DNA from: Chloroflexi bacterium AL-N1
GTDB lineage: Bacteria; Chloroflexota; Chloroflexia; Chloroflexales; Roseiflexaceae
NCBI GenBank assembly: GCA_013122435.1
Contig: WYDT01000047.1
Span: forward strand, 1 to 54,530
DNA length: 54,530 bases
Direction: 5' to 3'
Numbering within the stretch: the stretch's first letter is position 1; each line of letters starts with the position of its first letter. Shown piece after piece: positions 37,751 through 46,399 of the stretch. Position numbers and translations under genes: made by a program. The notes beneath the pieces are model-generated. The model made no database searches. It had not been told where the DNA came from and saw nothing but the letters and a program-made list of their open reading frames with translations.

Positions 37751-38551
37751 TCACGGTTTACGCGCAACACCGGCCAGAAAATAAGAAAGGTCGGGCTTTT
37801 CGGCAGTAGAGTCGGCACGCCAGTGCACTGTATCAACAATACCTGGTTCGACCACTTCGAGGCCCTCGAAACATTTTACAACCTGATCGCGTGTGCGTAT
37901 CTTAAAGCCCTGGGTTGCTTTGGCATAAACCGACTCGACCTGATCAACGGTCGGATCAGAGGTGATCCCTTCAATATAGCTAACATGGGTGATAATCATG
38001 TAGCTGCCGGATGGAATGGCTTCACGAAAAGTCTGTATGATACGATAGAGCTCATGGTCATTGGTCACAAAGTGTAAGAGTGCAACCATCAAGACCGCAA
38101 CTGGCCGTTTGAAATCCAGTAAGCGCTGTGTTTCGCTATGGTTGAGGATGGTGTCTGGTTCACTGACATTGGCTACCATCGGGGTCACACCTGGCATATC
38201 GGCAAGTATGCGTTGACTCTCCGCTATGGCGACCGGGTCAATATCCACATGAATAATACGCGCTCGGGGATTCTTGGCATGGGCGGTTTTATGGACACTG
38301 CCCTCGGTAGGAATCCCAGCACCAAGATCTAAGAATTGGTCAACCCCTTCTTCGGTCACAAAGGTGACTGCGCGCTGCAGAAAAGTCCGGTTGGCCCGTG
38401 CTGCATAACGCATGTTGGGAAAAAAGGCGATCACACGGTCGGCGGCCTGTCGGTCAATCTCAAAGTTATGCGAACCACCTAAATAGTAATCATACATACG
38501 AGCTGGACTTGGTTGATCAGGATATGGACTCGGCTTTTCAAATTCTGTCAT
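37751..38551 (-). CDS. DUF574-type S-adenosyl methyltransferase, copy 2
   Basis: 266 residues, paralogous over its whole length to 16539-17351: SPARMYDYYLGGSHNFEIDRQAADRV, FLDLGAGIPTEGSVHKTA (SAM site), VDIDPVAIAESQRIL and VLMVALLHFVTNDHEL. The substrate is unknown. Confidence 0.92.
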   Translation of the reverse strand: MTEFEKPSPYPDQPSPARMYDYYLGGSHNFEIDRQAADRVIAFFPNMRYAARANRTFLQRAVTFVTEEGVDQFLDLGAGIPTEGSVHKTAHAKNPRARIIHVDIDPVAIAESQRILADMPGVTPMVANVSEPDTILNHSETQRLLDFKRPVAVLMVALLHFVTNDHELYRIIQTFREAIPSGSYMIITHVSYIEGITSDPTVDQVESVYAKATQGFKIRTRDQVVKCFEGLEVVEPGIVDTVHWRADSTAEKPDLSYFLAGVARKP

Positions 38552-38709
38552 CTGTGATTCCTCGTGACGCTCTTTGCTTTGGGGAGCACGTTCGGCATGG
38601 TGAAAAGCGAAAGGTAGTACATCTGATAAACGCGCATATTTCTACTATCCATATCATATGTGTCGTAAACATTTTGTCAACCCTATGGTATGGGGTACCA
38701 AGAACCTCA

Positions 38710-39437
38710 TCATGCCGCAGACCAACCACCATCAATCTGAATACTTTGACCTGTTACCTACGCACAATGGGCAAGAAACCGTGCGGCGTCCGCAACTTCA
38801 GCAGGGATACCTGACCGTTTGAGCGGAATTGCTGCAATGGTCTTTTGTACAAACTGACCTGTTTGATCTGGACTCACGTTGGACTGGATCTGTGTATCTT
38901 TGATCAATCCTGGCGAGAAGGCATTCACACGTATGCCTCGTGGCGCCAACTCCACTGCTAGTAAGCGAGCCATCGCGCTGATAGCCCCGTCGATAGCAGT
39001 ACCTGCACTGAACATAGGCATTCCAATGACATCGGCTGCGCCTGAACACAACATGATGCTGCTTCCTTTTGGCATTCTTGATGAAGCGTAGTGAACCATA
39101 CTGAGTTGCCCCAACGCGTTGCGAAAAGATCGCGTACTGCTTGTGGTGGCATAACATCGACGGGACCGAAGAGTGCTCCTCCTGCACAGGTGACAAGACT
39201 ATCGATTCGGTCGAGGTGTGCACAGAGGTGTTGGACCTGGTCGTCGTTTGCGACATCAACGGCGATAGCCTGGACAGACGGACCAAGACGTGCAACTGTG
39301 TCATCAAGACGTTGTTGATTGCGGCTTGCGAGAACGACCTGCGCTCCTGCCTGAACAAATCGCTCAGCAATAGCGTACCCACTGCCTGAACCCCTGCCAG
39401 TAATCACTGCTGTCTTATTGGCTAGTTGAGACTCCAA
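38710..39437 (-). pseudogene. Degenerate short-chain dehydrogenase/reductase
   Basis: The N-terminal part (39437 to about 39100) has a Rossmann TGRGSGSGYAIAE cofactor loop, DVAND and CAGGALFGPVDV. A frameshift near 39075-39110 moves the rest (to 38758) into another frame. An in-frame TAG at 38758-38760 then separates RFLAHCA from VTGQSIQIDGGWSAA, the normal SDR C-terminus. The catalytic Tyr-x-x-x-Lys is replaced by a Phe-x-x-x-Thr arrangement (MFSAGT). Three independent defects make this a pseudogene. Confidence 0.8.
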
Positions 39438-39583
39438 GGCTTCCTCTTTTTTTAGATGGATATACCATAAATTATAGCAGATTTGAAATATGGCTTTGAG
39501 GGAACACGGAGGGGGTGTAATGGTTAAGGGTTCGTTTGTGGTTGGGGCCGTCCCCTATGGCGGCCCTATTTAAATAACTCTAC

Positions 39584-40210
39584 TCAACTACGAGCATGCG
39601 CGTGAGCAGCGACACGATACACATACGCGGAGATGCCTTCGTGCTCGATACTGAACTTCTCAGTCGTCGTCATGTACACAAATGCAAATATCCGCAATAA
39701 TCCATATCCGATCAGCACCCCAAGTGCATTAAACAACAGATCATTGATATCGACAAAGCGATAGAAGTAGCCTAATAGTAGCGATAGAATATATTGCAAG
39801 CCCTCAAATACCAGCCCCAGCGCAGGTGCAATCCAGAGATAGTGTTTGGACTTGAGCTGTATCAGAAAATGTAGCCCAAAACCAAACGGCATCGTCAACA
39901 GGATGTTTTGCATACTTGAAATAAATGAGCCTTCCAAGGCTGCATACGGTCCAAAGTAAAATGGTATCAGATTGACATAGAGGTCTGGTGCTCCCTCTCG
40001 ATGAGCGTCAGCAAAATCACCTGTGATGTGAATTGGAAAAAAGACTTTATCGATGGCAAAGGCAAGATAGGTCCAGAAGATACTCAGAAAGAAGAGATAC
40101 GATAGATTAACCTTTCTACGATATGCTAAAAGTAATATAGAAATTAGAAGAATAAAAATGATGGGCCAAATTTCATACATACTATCGCCAATTCCTACAG
40201 CCATGAACAT
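39584..40210 (-). CDS. VanZ-like membrane protein
   Basis: 208 residues from the ATG at 40210, supported by AGAAGG upstream, with about five hydrophobic helices. NLIPFYFGPYAAL, NILLTMPFGFGLHFL and EGLQYILSLLLGYFYRFVDINDLLFNALGVLIGY match the VanZ family pattern (NxxPF...N..xFxPFG...E..Q...GR..D..D...N..G..xG). Family members are linked to teicoplanin resistance in enterococci, but most, as here, have no known role. Confidence 0.85.
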   Translation of the reverse strand: MFMAVGIGDSMYEIWPIIFILLISILLLAYRRKVNLSYLFFLSIFWTYLAFAIDKVFFPIHITGDFADAHREGAPDLYVNLIPFYFGPYAALEGSFISSMQNILLTMPFGFGLHFLIQLKSKHYLWIAPALGLVFEGLQYILSLLLGYFYRFVDINDLLFNALGVLIGYGLLRIFAFVYMTTTEKFSIEHEGISAYVYRVAAHAHARS

Positions 40211-40386
40211 ATGTTTACCTTCTCTTGATAAAACTGTATACCATGATCTAAAACTACTGTAAAGGTTCAATGTATTCTATGTAAATCATTGAATCTTTAC
40301 AAATGTTGATGTACTAGTAAAGGAATATGGAAATTTCAAAGAGATACAAACCTAGACAAGGTATCTCAGTATTATTACTACTTATA

Positions 40387-40857
40387 TCAACGAACTTCTA
40401 AAGTTCCGCTACCTTCAACTTCCCGACCGTCTATGACTGTTCGCCATATATACAAATAATATTCTGAAGAAGCTTCGATAGTACCACAGTCTTTGGAGAA
40501 GCTAACTGCATGTCGTTGCCCTATATCGTTGGCAGGTGGATATATCTTAGGTGCACATATTTTATCTGAGCCGATAAGCTTCTTCTTGTGGACTTCGATT
40601 GTATGTGGTTGTACCCCTGTAGGACCAGGAGCTATATTAGTGGTCCAAACCTCCCCACTTATTGTTAAGACACCTGCTGGCAAATTACGTATGATACCAT
40701 TGACGGAACCATCTACGACACGCCCATTCAAACCCTGATAGAAATACCAACTTTCACTATGTGCAAGCACGGGGCTTGCCATCATGAGCGTTACAAATAG
40801 TAAAGACGTAGTGATGATAAGCCCGTTCATAATCGATGACCATTTGAAAGATCGCAT
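40387..40857 (-). CDS. Exported hypothetical protein
   Basis: 156 residues. An N-terminal signal peptide (MNGLIITTSLLFVTLMMASPVLA) precedes a beta-rich domain with two cysteines (KICAPK, KDCGTI) that could form a disulfide, and it ends VEGSGTLEVR. I do not recognise the family. Confidence 0.65.
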   Translation of the reverse strand: MRSFKWSSIMNGLIITTSLLFVTLMMASPVLAHSESWYFYQGLNGRVVDGSVNGIIRNLPAGVLTISGEVWTTNIAPGPTGVQPHTIEVHKKKLIGSDKICAPKIYPPANDIGQRHAVSFSKDCGTIEASSEYYLYIWRTVIDGREVEGSGTLEVR

Positions 40858-41238
40858 TCCTTGCCGCCTGTGGCATCAAAAGTGACCAAAGCACAATATA
40901 CCGCAAACCATAAGGCTCTATTGGCTACTCTTGTAAAGAGACCTTTAACAAAATTGAAAGTAGTACTAAGAAGATTATACAGGCTGTGCATTTAATCGCT
41001 AAAAATACTTAACTGTGTTATACCTTTTTTCTTAAGTAAATGATAAATAGCTGATAAAATGATGATATGCATGTCTACGTAGTAGTTTCTCTTATCTATC
41101 AGATTAATTTCTGACACCAAGTATGTTTGTAATTGTGAGTTCTTTTGCGGGTGTATGTCTCCAACACATTTGCTCTTTAATCGACAAACACAGGGGCAGT
41201 GCATACCCCCGTGTTGCTATCAGTCTGTCTGGGCTTTT
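40858..41238. other. Intergenic region without recognisable genes
   Basis: AT-rich, 381 bases. Short open frames lack coding character. No clear promoter or RNA was identified. Confidence 0.4.
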
Positions 41239-42516
41239 CTACTCCCCCAGCGTCACCCTTAGTGGGCGTGATGCTTCAATCGCCTGTTCGCTCCACCAGG
41301 CTTCGTTGCGTAGCCACTCTTCATTGACATACTCGGGCCGTAATCCAATGGCCACGCTGTAGTGCTGTGTGGCCTCATGCGCTTCGCCAATACTATAGAG
41401 TGCCATACCCAGTCCGGCATTAGCATCGGGGCTTTGTGGCGCAAGCGCTACGGCTATGCGCCATGCCTCTGTCGCTTCGGTCACGTGTCCCTGGTCATAC
41501 AGGCAAAAGGCTTTGTTGTTAAATGGTTCATACCATTCTGGCTTCACTGTAATAGCTGCCTCAAAGTACTGAATGGCTGTATCGCATCGCCCCTCCTGCA
41601 AGAACAAGATGCCCTGTTCATTAAGCAACTGGGAATCGTTAGAGAGTGCAGTGGCAATTGGTACGGCAATTTGATCTTGGAGTGGCGATGACGATGCGGA
41701 GATCGAGCCCCATAAACTATACAGAGTAAAGATGAACAACATCATCCCAATCAATCCTGCTACCAGACGACTTAGCCACGAGTGGTGTTCTTTAGGTTGC
41801 AGTTCTTTGATACTTCTTTCAACCATATGTATGTCATGTTGTAGTTGTTTGGCATTTACATTGGGTTGTCCATCCCATAGCTGTAGTGTTTCTCGTTGGA
41901 TAGCATACATCCGTTCAAGCCAGACTAAATGCTTGATAGTAAGATGTTCAGGTAATGTAATCTCGTACACCTCTGTGTAAAACTGATTTTGTTCGTTCAG
42001 CACAATTTGTAATTCGTCCCAGATGAGTCTCCACGAGCTAAGATCAATGTTACCTGTCTGCCGTCGTCGTCGTTCTAACTGTTCCAGCCGTACTTGTTTT
42101 AGCCGAATGCCTTGGAACAAGATATGTTCATTAATATAAGCGATATGCGTGATCAGGAGCTGACATGTTGAATGGCTGATGGTTTCGGTAGCGTTCCAAT
42201 GCGCGAGAGTCTGATCGAGGCTCTGACGGAAAGCTGTGTGCCATTCAATACTCCTGATGAGTACTCGATTAAGTTTTTGGCTGTACAGTGTTGCGTTGTC
42301 GTCATAGGATGAGATTGCATCAATCGATTGTATTAATCTCTGTACGTACTCCTGTTCATACGTGATTAGCTCATTAAAGGCTTTTTCCCACCAGTAACCA
42401 TTGTCCCAATAGACGGAATCTTCACGATCTTGCTCAAATTCTTCTAACCTCTGACGCGCAGTTTGCAAATCCACTACCATTTGCTCTTTGTGACTGGTCA
42501 TGGTTTTGTTTTCCAT
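41239..42516 (-). CDS. Coiled-coil/TPR membrane protein
   Basis: 425 residues. The N-terminal 230 residues are strongly helical and charged. One membrane segment follows (WLSRLVAGLIGMMLFIFTLYSLWGSI, about residues 245-270), then TPR units (ALSNDSQLLNEQGILFLQEGRCDTAIQYFEAAITVKPEWYEPFNNKAFCLYDQGHVTEATEAWRIAVALAPQSPDANAGLGMALYSIGEA). It is probably a scaffold. It lies downstream of the SPFH gene on the same strand, but about 390 bases away with structured RNA between, so operon membership is uncertain. Confidence 0.75.
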   Translation of the reverse strand: MENKTMTSHKEQMVVDLQTARQRLEEFEQDREDSVYWDNGYWWEKAFNELITYEQEYVQRLIQSIDAISSYDDNATLYSQKLNRVLIRSIEWHTAFRQSLDQTLAHWNATETISHSTCQLLITHIAYINEHILFQGIRLKQVRLEQLERRRRQTGNIDLSSWRLIWDELQIVLNEQNQFYTEVYEITLPEHLTIKHLVWLERMYAIQRETLQLWDGQPNVNAKQLQHDIHMVERSIKELQPKEHHSWLSRLVAGLIGMMLFIFTLYSLWGSISASSSPLQDQIAVPIATALSNDSQLLNEQGILFLQEGRCDTAIQYFEAAITVKPEWYEPFNNKAFCLYDQGHVTEATEAWRIAVALAPQSPDANAGLGMALYSIGEAHEATQHYSVAIGLRPEYVNEEWLRNEAWWSEQAIEASRPLRVTLGE

Positions 42517-42633
42517 TTTTATAGTTGTAGATAGTAGTGAAGGTTGTATGTCCGATACGCTAATGGGTTAACTGGATGACCGGTTTATATCAGGGGTGGG
42601 GTGCATGTTATCTACCCGTTTTACATTCTCACT

Positions 42634-42665
42634 TACTAACCCTAACCCTTAACCTCTAACCCTTA
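42634..42665 (-). repeat. Clustered AAGGGTTAG-type repeats
   Basis: On the minus strand the motif (A)AGGGTTA occurs about four times within 32 bases. Related motifs flank the Ro60-like gene (43966-44026) and sit in the loop of the 46966-47032 hairpin. The role is unknown. Confidence 0.6.
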
Positions 42666-42837
42666 TCACCAGTGTAACGAATTGACTGTGCACAAATGTG
42701 GTCATTTTGTAGAACGGAGCATCCAATTTTCCTCGTATTTTGCGGTGTTACAACCGCACTCATATTGCGCGTTGCAGGTGAGTCAGTAGATGGTACGCCT
42801 GGTGGCAGTACTCTTGTTTGCGATCTCAGACTTGCTG

Positions 42838-42894
42838 GCAGAACAGAGCGTGATGTAGGATATAACCTGGATTGTTCACTGTGCTCTGTTCTGC
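42838..42894 (-). ncRNA. Candidate structured RNA directly after the SPFH gene
   Basis: GCAGAACAGAGC (42838-42849) and GCTCTGTTCTGC (42883-42894) form a perfect 12-bp stem with a 33-base loop, starting nine bases after the SPFH stop. There is no T run after it on the minus strand. The size and position suggest a Y-RNA-like hairpin or an mRNA 3'-end structure. Confidence 0.45.
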
Positions 42895-42902
42895 GCGTTT
42901 CC

Positions 42903-43775
42903 TCAATCCTTTTCCTCCGTTCCACTGCCGTTCACACGTTGTGCACTATCGAAATTGATATAGATGCGTGCGTTAGCCATCTGGGCCAGTCCGTTGAGTG
43001 TCTCCAGTTCGCGCAGACGCATCAGGGCCGGGTAGTCGTTGTACGCCTGAGCAGCTTGCTCACGCTCACGTAGTGCCTGGATTTCGGTCTCCGTCTTGAT
43101 GCGCTCAACTTCAGCCTCGTTCTGGGCAGCGAGTTGCTGGGCTTCAGCCTGAGCAGCAGCCTCAAGACGCTTGGTGTTGGCACGGGCCTGGGCCTCAATG
43201 GTTTGTGTCTCGGCCTTTGTACGAGCATCAATGAGTTGGGCCTGGCTCAGACGCTCTGCTGTCAATACGCGATTCATGACATCCTGCACATTACCTGGGA
43301 AGATGAGATCCTTGACGTCGGCGCGCAGAATCATGACGCCATACCGGGCTGCTGAATCCTTGACATCACGCAGGATGTCTTCACTCAACTGGTTGCGGTT
43401 CGTCAGGATGCTTTCCAGGTTCATCGAGGCCAGCGAGCGACGGGCGGCAAGCTGAACGTCGGTGTAGATACGATCTTCGTAGTTTTCAACGGCGTGAATA
43501 GCAGCCTGTGGTTCGGTAACACGGAACTGCACGATAATGCTTACACGAATAGCAACCTTGTCTGCCGTCAGGATTTCCTGGCCTTTAATCGTAAGATCAC
43601 GCTCACGCATATCAACCAGCACGACTTCGATGCGTGGCTTTTGCAGGGCGAAAATGTCTCGTTTACCGCGGAGCTTGTAGCGACCAGCCTCAAGGATTTT
43701 GGTCATCACACCATTCTCGTACCACAACCCGCGGTGGGTGTCTTTGATGATGATTTCGTTTTCAGTGCGAGTCAT
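42903..43775 (-). CDS. SPFH/slipin-like (band 7) protein
   Basis: 290 residues. An SPFH domain (about 20-180: RGLWYENGVMTKILEAGRYKL, DMRERDLTIKGQEILTADKVAIRVSIIVQFRVTEPQ, RYGVMILRADVKDLIFPGNVQ) is followed by a long Ala/Glu/Gln coiled coil (about 190-255). There is no N-terminal membrane helix. SPFH proteins form rings or cages on membranes. Slipin-like genes are known neighbours of Ro60 and RNA-repair genes in bacteria. Here it is separated from the upstream Ro60-like gene only by a Y RNA. Confidence 0.9.
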   Translation of the reverse strand: MTRTENEIIIKDTHRGLWYENGVMTKILEAGRYKLRGKRDIFALQKPRIEVVLVDMRERDLTIKGQEILTADKVAIRVSIIVQFRVTEPQAAIHAVENYEDRIYTDVQLAARRSLASMNLESILTNRNQLSEDILRDVKDSAARYGVMILRADVKDLIFPGNVQDVMNRVLTAERLSQAQLIDARTKAETQTIEAQARANTKRLEAAAQAEAQQLAAQNEAEVERIKTETEIQALREREQAAQAYNDYPALMRLRELETLNGLAQMANARIYINFDSAQRVNGSGTEEKD

Positions 43776-43825
43776 GTGGCCTCCTTATTGAAACCTTTGA
43801 GGTCCTTGCGTTGTTGTTAATTTAA

Positions 43826-43957
43826 GGCCCCGTAGTCAGGTTGATCTGGAGGACGAATTTTCAGATAGATGTCACCTATCCACCGTGCGGTGAAGGAATC
43901 GAACCTTCATTGTAGCGGTTCCACCTGATGGCCATTCGCTCCTAACCTACCGGGGCC
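43826..43957 (-). ncRNA. YrlA-type Y RNA with permuted tRNA-like module
   Basis: The ends pair (GGCCCCG with CGGGGCC, then GTAG/CTAC and TTAGG/CCTGA around a bulged G), followed by an inner helix GGAG-CGAAT/ATTCG-(TC)-CTCC. Inside are a perfect T arm (GAAGG TTCGATT CCTTC), a closed acceptor-like hairpin (CACCG-CA-CGGTG) and a D-arm-like hairpin (GATAG..CTATC), in that order. T arm, closed acceptor, D arm is a circularly permuted tRNA. YrlA RNAs, encoded beside Ro60 orthologues in many bacteria, carry such a tRNA-like module and bind Ro60 through the terminal helix. It lies between the Ro60-like and SPFH genes. Confidence 0.85.
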
Positions 43958-43991
43958 GTCGGCGTAACTAAGGGTTATGGGTTAAAGTGGT

Positions 43992-44026
43992 TAAGGGTTA
44001 CCAGACCATAGCCTCACTAACCCTTA
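43992..44026 (-). promoter_or_regulatory. Hairpin after the Ro60-like gene
   Basis: TAAGGGTTA (43992-44000) pairs with TAACCCTTA (44018-44026), nine perfect pairs, starting 12 bases after the Ro60-like stop. It may separate the mRNA from the following Y RNA by processing or partial termination. Confidence 0.5.
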
Positions 44027-44037
44027 CCTGTTATCCC

Positions 44038-45588
44038 TTAACTCTTACTCGGAAGTGTTATTGCCATAACCTGCTCAACCAGTTCAGCGCGAGTTGGCAG
44101 GGCCAGTAGCGGGAGCAGGTTCGGGAGACTGTAGTAGTCACCCATGAACTCCCAGACGGTCAGTGGCATGTTGCACTGCTGCAGCAGGTTCAGAAATGGG
44201 CGATGAACAGAGCCAACGGTCACAATGGTGACCTGTGGGCTGCTGCCCATTGTGCGTACGTATGCATCGTACGCATCGTGGAACCGAGGTGCGGTGTTGT
44301 CACCACAGTCGGTGATGATCACGATCTGCTCGACATAGTGATGCTCACGCATTAGCTTGTCAAGCGGTGCGCCAATGCTGGTGCAGCCACTGGCACGGAT
44401 CATCTTGAAGGCCTGCTCCCACGCACTGCGCTCGACGCCCCGTGCGGTGACCTCGAAAGTAGCATTATCGAAGGCCAGCACACGGAAGTCGTCACAGACC
44501 GCGCTGATCAGGGCAGCAACTTCCTTAGCGACTTCAATCGCCTGGGTCATGCTGCTGCTCTTGTCAACAAACAGCGCTGTTGGTCGTGCAATACGCGTCA
44601 TCTGGGCAACACGCTTGTCAGTTACCTCGGTCAGCACAGCCTCAGTCTGCTCGTCGAGCTGGGTGTGCTTGATAGCACGTGTTGCCTTAAGCGTCGAGAC
44701 ACGCTTGTCGCTCTGGGCGGCGCGGAGCTTCTCCTCGATCATCTCCTTGACCTTTGGGCTGTCGAATGCACCATGCTTCTTGAGCGACTTGAGGTGGTTG
44801 ATCGTCTCCTGCGGTGTCATCGTTTCGATGAGTGCAACCAGTACACTGGGTGTGATGCTCTTGACCGCACCAACTGCCGTGGTGTACGGGATGCGGTGCT
44901 GGACGATCATCTGGGCCTGCTTACCCGATTCGGTTGCACGTGCTAGTACCTTGAGGTGATGTAGTGTGCTACCCGCTGGCGGCTGCTCGTCGAACAGGAT
45001 CTGCTGTGCACGCTTACCTGGAGCGATACGCAGACTTGCGTATAGGTGCTTCAGGTCCTTACGGCTACGGAGCGCAACCCGGTCGAAGCGCTCTGGCTTG
45101 TCTTCCAGGTGTCGCAGGTAGGTCACAATAGCACTCTTGAGCGTACGTGGCACCTTACCGATAACCACCTTGGCGTGATCGAGTGCGCTGGCGACCATGT
45201 GTGGTGGCAGGTTCTGCAGCAGGATCCAACCAGCCTCACGGTGCTCAGCAAAGTCGCTGGTGAGCAGATGGGCTACGAAAAGCACCTTGTGGTCACGAAC
45301 CTCGCCACGGCCACTGTACCATGCAGCCAGATGGCCGTAGAACAGCGGGTCCAGCTCGATAGCGTCCTTATGCAGCGGAGCACGATCAGCCAGCTTGCCG
45401 TGTGGTGTTGCAAGGAACGAGTTGAGTAGTTCGATACGGATGTCAAGCTCAGTCATTGGTGCACCTCCTGCACGAGTATCTGGCATGGTCGATGGTATGT
45501 TCGTTGGTGATTGGGCCGCTGATGCTGGCGACGTTGGTCGCTCATCATCGGAAAAGATGCGATTGAGCCATTGCCATATGTGCTGCAT
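44038..45588 (-). CDS. Ro60-like TROVE/vWA RNA-binding protein
   Basis: 516 residues from the ATG at 45588 (AAGGAGG upstream). A second good start at 45456 (AGGAGGT upstream) would remove a Pro/Ser/Thr-rich 44-residue arm. The middle 280 residues are helical, with TROVE-like segments (ALRSRKDLKHLYASLRIAPGKRAQ, HRIPYTTAVGAVKSITPSVLVALIETMTPQETINHL). The C-terminal vWA domain has a complete MIDAS: Asp342-x-Ser344-x-Ser346 (FVDKSSSM), Thr403 (GCTSIG) and Asp427 (ITDCGDN). Ro60/Rsr rings bind misfolded RNA and Y RNAs and work with exonucleases. The adjacent Y RNA and tRNA array support this role. Confidence 0.88.
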   Translation of the reverse strand: MQHIWQWLNRIFSDDERPTSPASAAQSPTNIPSTMPDTRAGGAPMTELDIRIELLNSFLATPHGKLADRAPLHKDAIELDPLFYGHLAAWYSGRGEVRDHKVLFVAHLLTSDFAEHREAGWILLQNLPPHMVASALDHAKVVIGKVPRTLKSAIVTYLRHLEDKPERFDRVALRSRKDLKHLYASLRIAPGKRAQQILFDEQPPAGSTLHHLKVLARATESGKQAQMIVQHRIPYTTAVGAVKSITPSVLVALIETMTPQETINHLKSLKKHGAFDSPKVKEMIEEKLRAAQSDKRVSTLKATRAIKHTQLDEQTEAVLTEVTDKRVAQMTRIARPTALFVDKSSSMTQAIEVAKEVAALISAVCDDFRVLAFDNATFEVTARGVERSAWEQAFKMIRASGCTSIGAPLDKLMREHHYVEQIVIITDCGDNTAPRFHDAYDAYVRTMGSSPQVTIVTVGSVHRPFLNLLQQCNMPLTVWEFMGDYYSLPNLLPLLALPTRAELVEQVMAITLPSKS

Positions 45589-45767
45589 CGGCGGCCTCCT
45601 TACAATTGGAAATAGAGTGCATAAAAATAGGGTGCTTACCTGCCCTGTGCGCTTTGTAGGACAGGCTACGCCCCAATAGTCAAGACGTGCAAATTGCTCC
45701 AGCGCCGCCATGTGGCGGGACAACAATGGGTTAATATAGACCCGATTCTCTTCCCCAAAGAGATATG

Positions 45768-45791
45768 TGTACACTGGTTCAATGAGAGTAC
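45768..45791 (-). ncRNA. Solo copy of the scaffold 5' motif
   Basis: On the minus strand GTAC, 15 bases beginning TCTCA, then GTACA occur here with the same spacing as in the four tRNA scaffold RNAs, and the sequence continues ACATAT as in the 47.3-kb copy. No matching 3' motif was found downstream, so this is probably a decayed or alternative element. Confidence 0.35.
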
Positions 45792-45815
45792 GCCTCTGGA
45801 ATATTTGTCATTGGG

Positions 45816-45858
45816 ACGCATACAAGTTGTATGCTCCAAATGGAGTTGGAGTACGCGC
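45816..45858 (-). ncRNA. Minimal scaffold hairpin without tRNA
   Basis: GCGCGTAC pairs with GTATGCGT (8 bp). The 5' side continues TCC and the 3' side is preceded by ACAACTT, the same strands that border the internal loop of the tRNA scaffold RNAs, with a short CTCC-ATTT-GGAG hairpin inside. It sits between the small 72-residue gene and the Ro60-like gene and may be a second, small Y RNA. Confidence 0.45.
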
Positions 45859-45944
45859 AAATGTATGTGTGAAATGAAATTCAATGTGTGGGCCGCCACG
45901 GGGACGGCTCCGACGTTTTCTTTTCTCTAAACCTTATCCCCTAC

Positions 45945-46163
45945 TCATCCATAAAACGCAACTGGTCGGATGATAATGGCCTGTGGCTCACGCACAACGA
46001 CATAGTCATCGAGTGCCTCAACCGCGCAGTCGTAATGCTTGGCCAGTGCCACGCGAAGCTCTGCGTCGCTGGCGTTTGGGCGAAGGGCCAGTGTATCGAG
46101 CGCAAGCTCTTCGCTGTAGCCATTAAAGCGGACATGGAGTAGCTTGGTGTCATGCATTAACAT
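45945..46163 (-). CDS. Small protein, possibly beta-grasp (ubiquitin-like)
   Basis: 72 residues starting MLMHDTKLLHVRFNGYSEEL; M3 is an alternative start. The strand-strand-helix-strand pattern (KLLHVRFNGY / EELALDTLAL / SDAELRVALAKHYD / DYVVVREPQAIIIRPVAFYG) looks like a beta-grasp fold, but I do not recognise the family. It is encoded directly after the tRNA array and before the Ro60-like gene on the same strand, so it is probably part of the same system. Confidence 0.65.
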   Translation of the reverse strand: MLMHDTKLLHVRFNGYSEELALDTLALRPNASDAELRVALAKHYDCAVEALDDYVVVREPQAIIIRPVAFYG

Positions 46164-46216
46164 AGTGATGCTCCCCTATCATACAGCTTGTGGCTTGTAT
46201 CTGGTTGACACAAAAG

Positions 46217-46364
46217 AATGGCGTGCGAGTCGCGCAGGCGGAGGGTTGCCCCAAATCGATGGATTAACTGTCCATTGCGTCAACCATTCCGCCACTTCTC
46301 GGTCGAGAAGGCAGGATTCGAACCTGCAAGATTGTGTACGCCTATGCTGTGAGAGCACGCCATC
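46217..46364 (-). ncRNA. Scaffold RNA 1: class II tRNA permuted between variable and T arms
   Basis: Outer helix: 46217-46226 pairs with 46355-46364. Inside, on the minus strand, are the scaffold 5' motif (GTGC-N15-GTACA), a T arm (46311-46327, loop TTCGAAT), then 3' and 5' acceptor strands CTTCTCG and CGAGAAG separated by only two bases. A D arm, an anticodon-like hairpin (loop CAGTTAA, A at position 33), a variable-arm-like hairpin (GGGG-CAA-CCC) and the 3' motif CCGC-N15-GCAC follow. The tRNA parts are in circularly permuted order. No CCA is present. Confidence 0.75.
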
Positions 46365-46399
46365 TGCGTCGGTCAATACAGAGCCTATACATATCCAAA

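Noticed and set aside
42634..42665. CRISPR or telomere-like array
   Set aside because: Only a few short irregular repeats with no spacers; no cas genes in the window.
46300..46390. An ordinary tRNA with T arm at 46311-46327
   Set aside because: No matching 5' acceptor, D arm or anticodon arm lies upstream on the minus strand. The partner strand is downstream, which led to the permuted interpretation.
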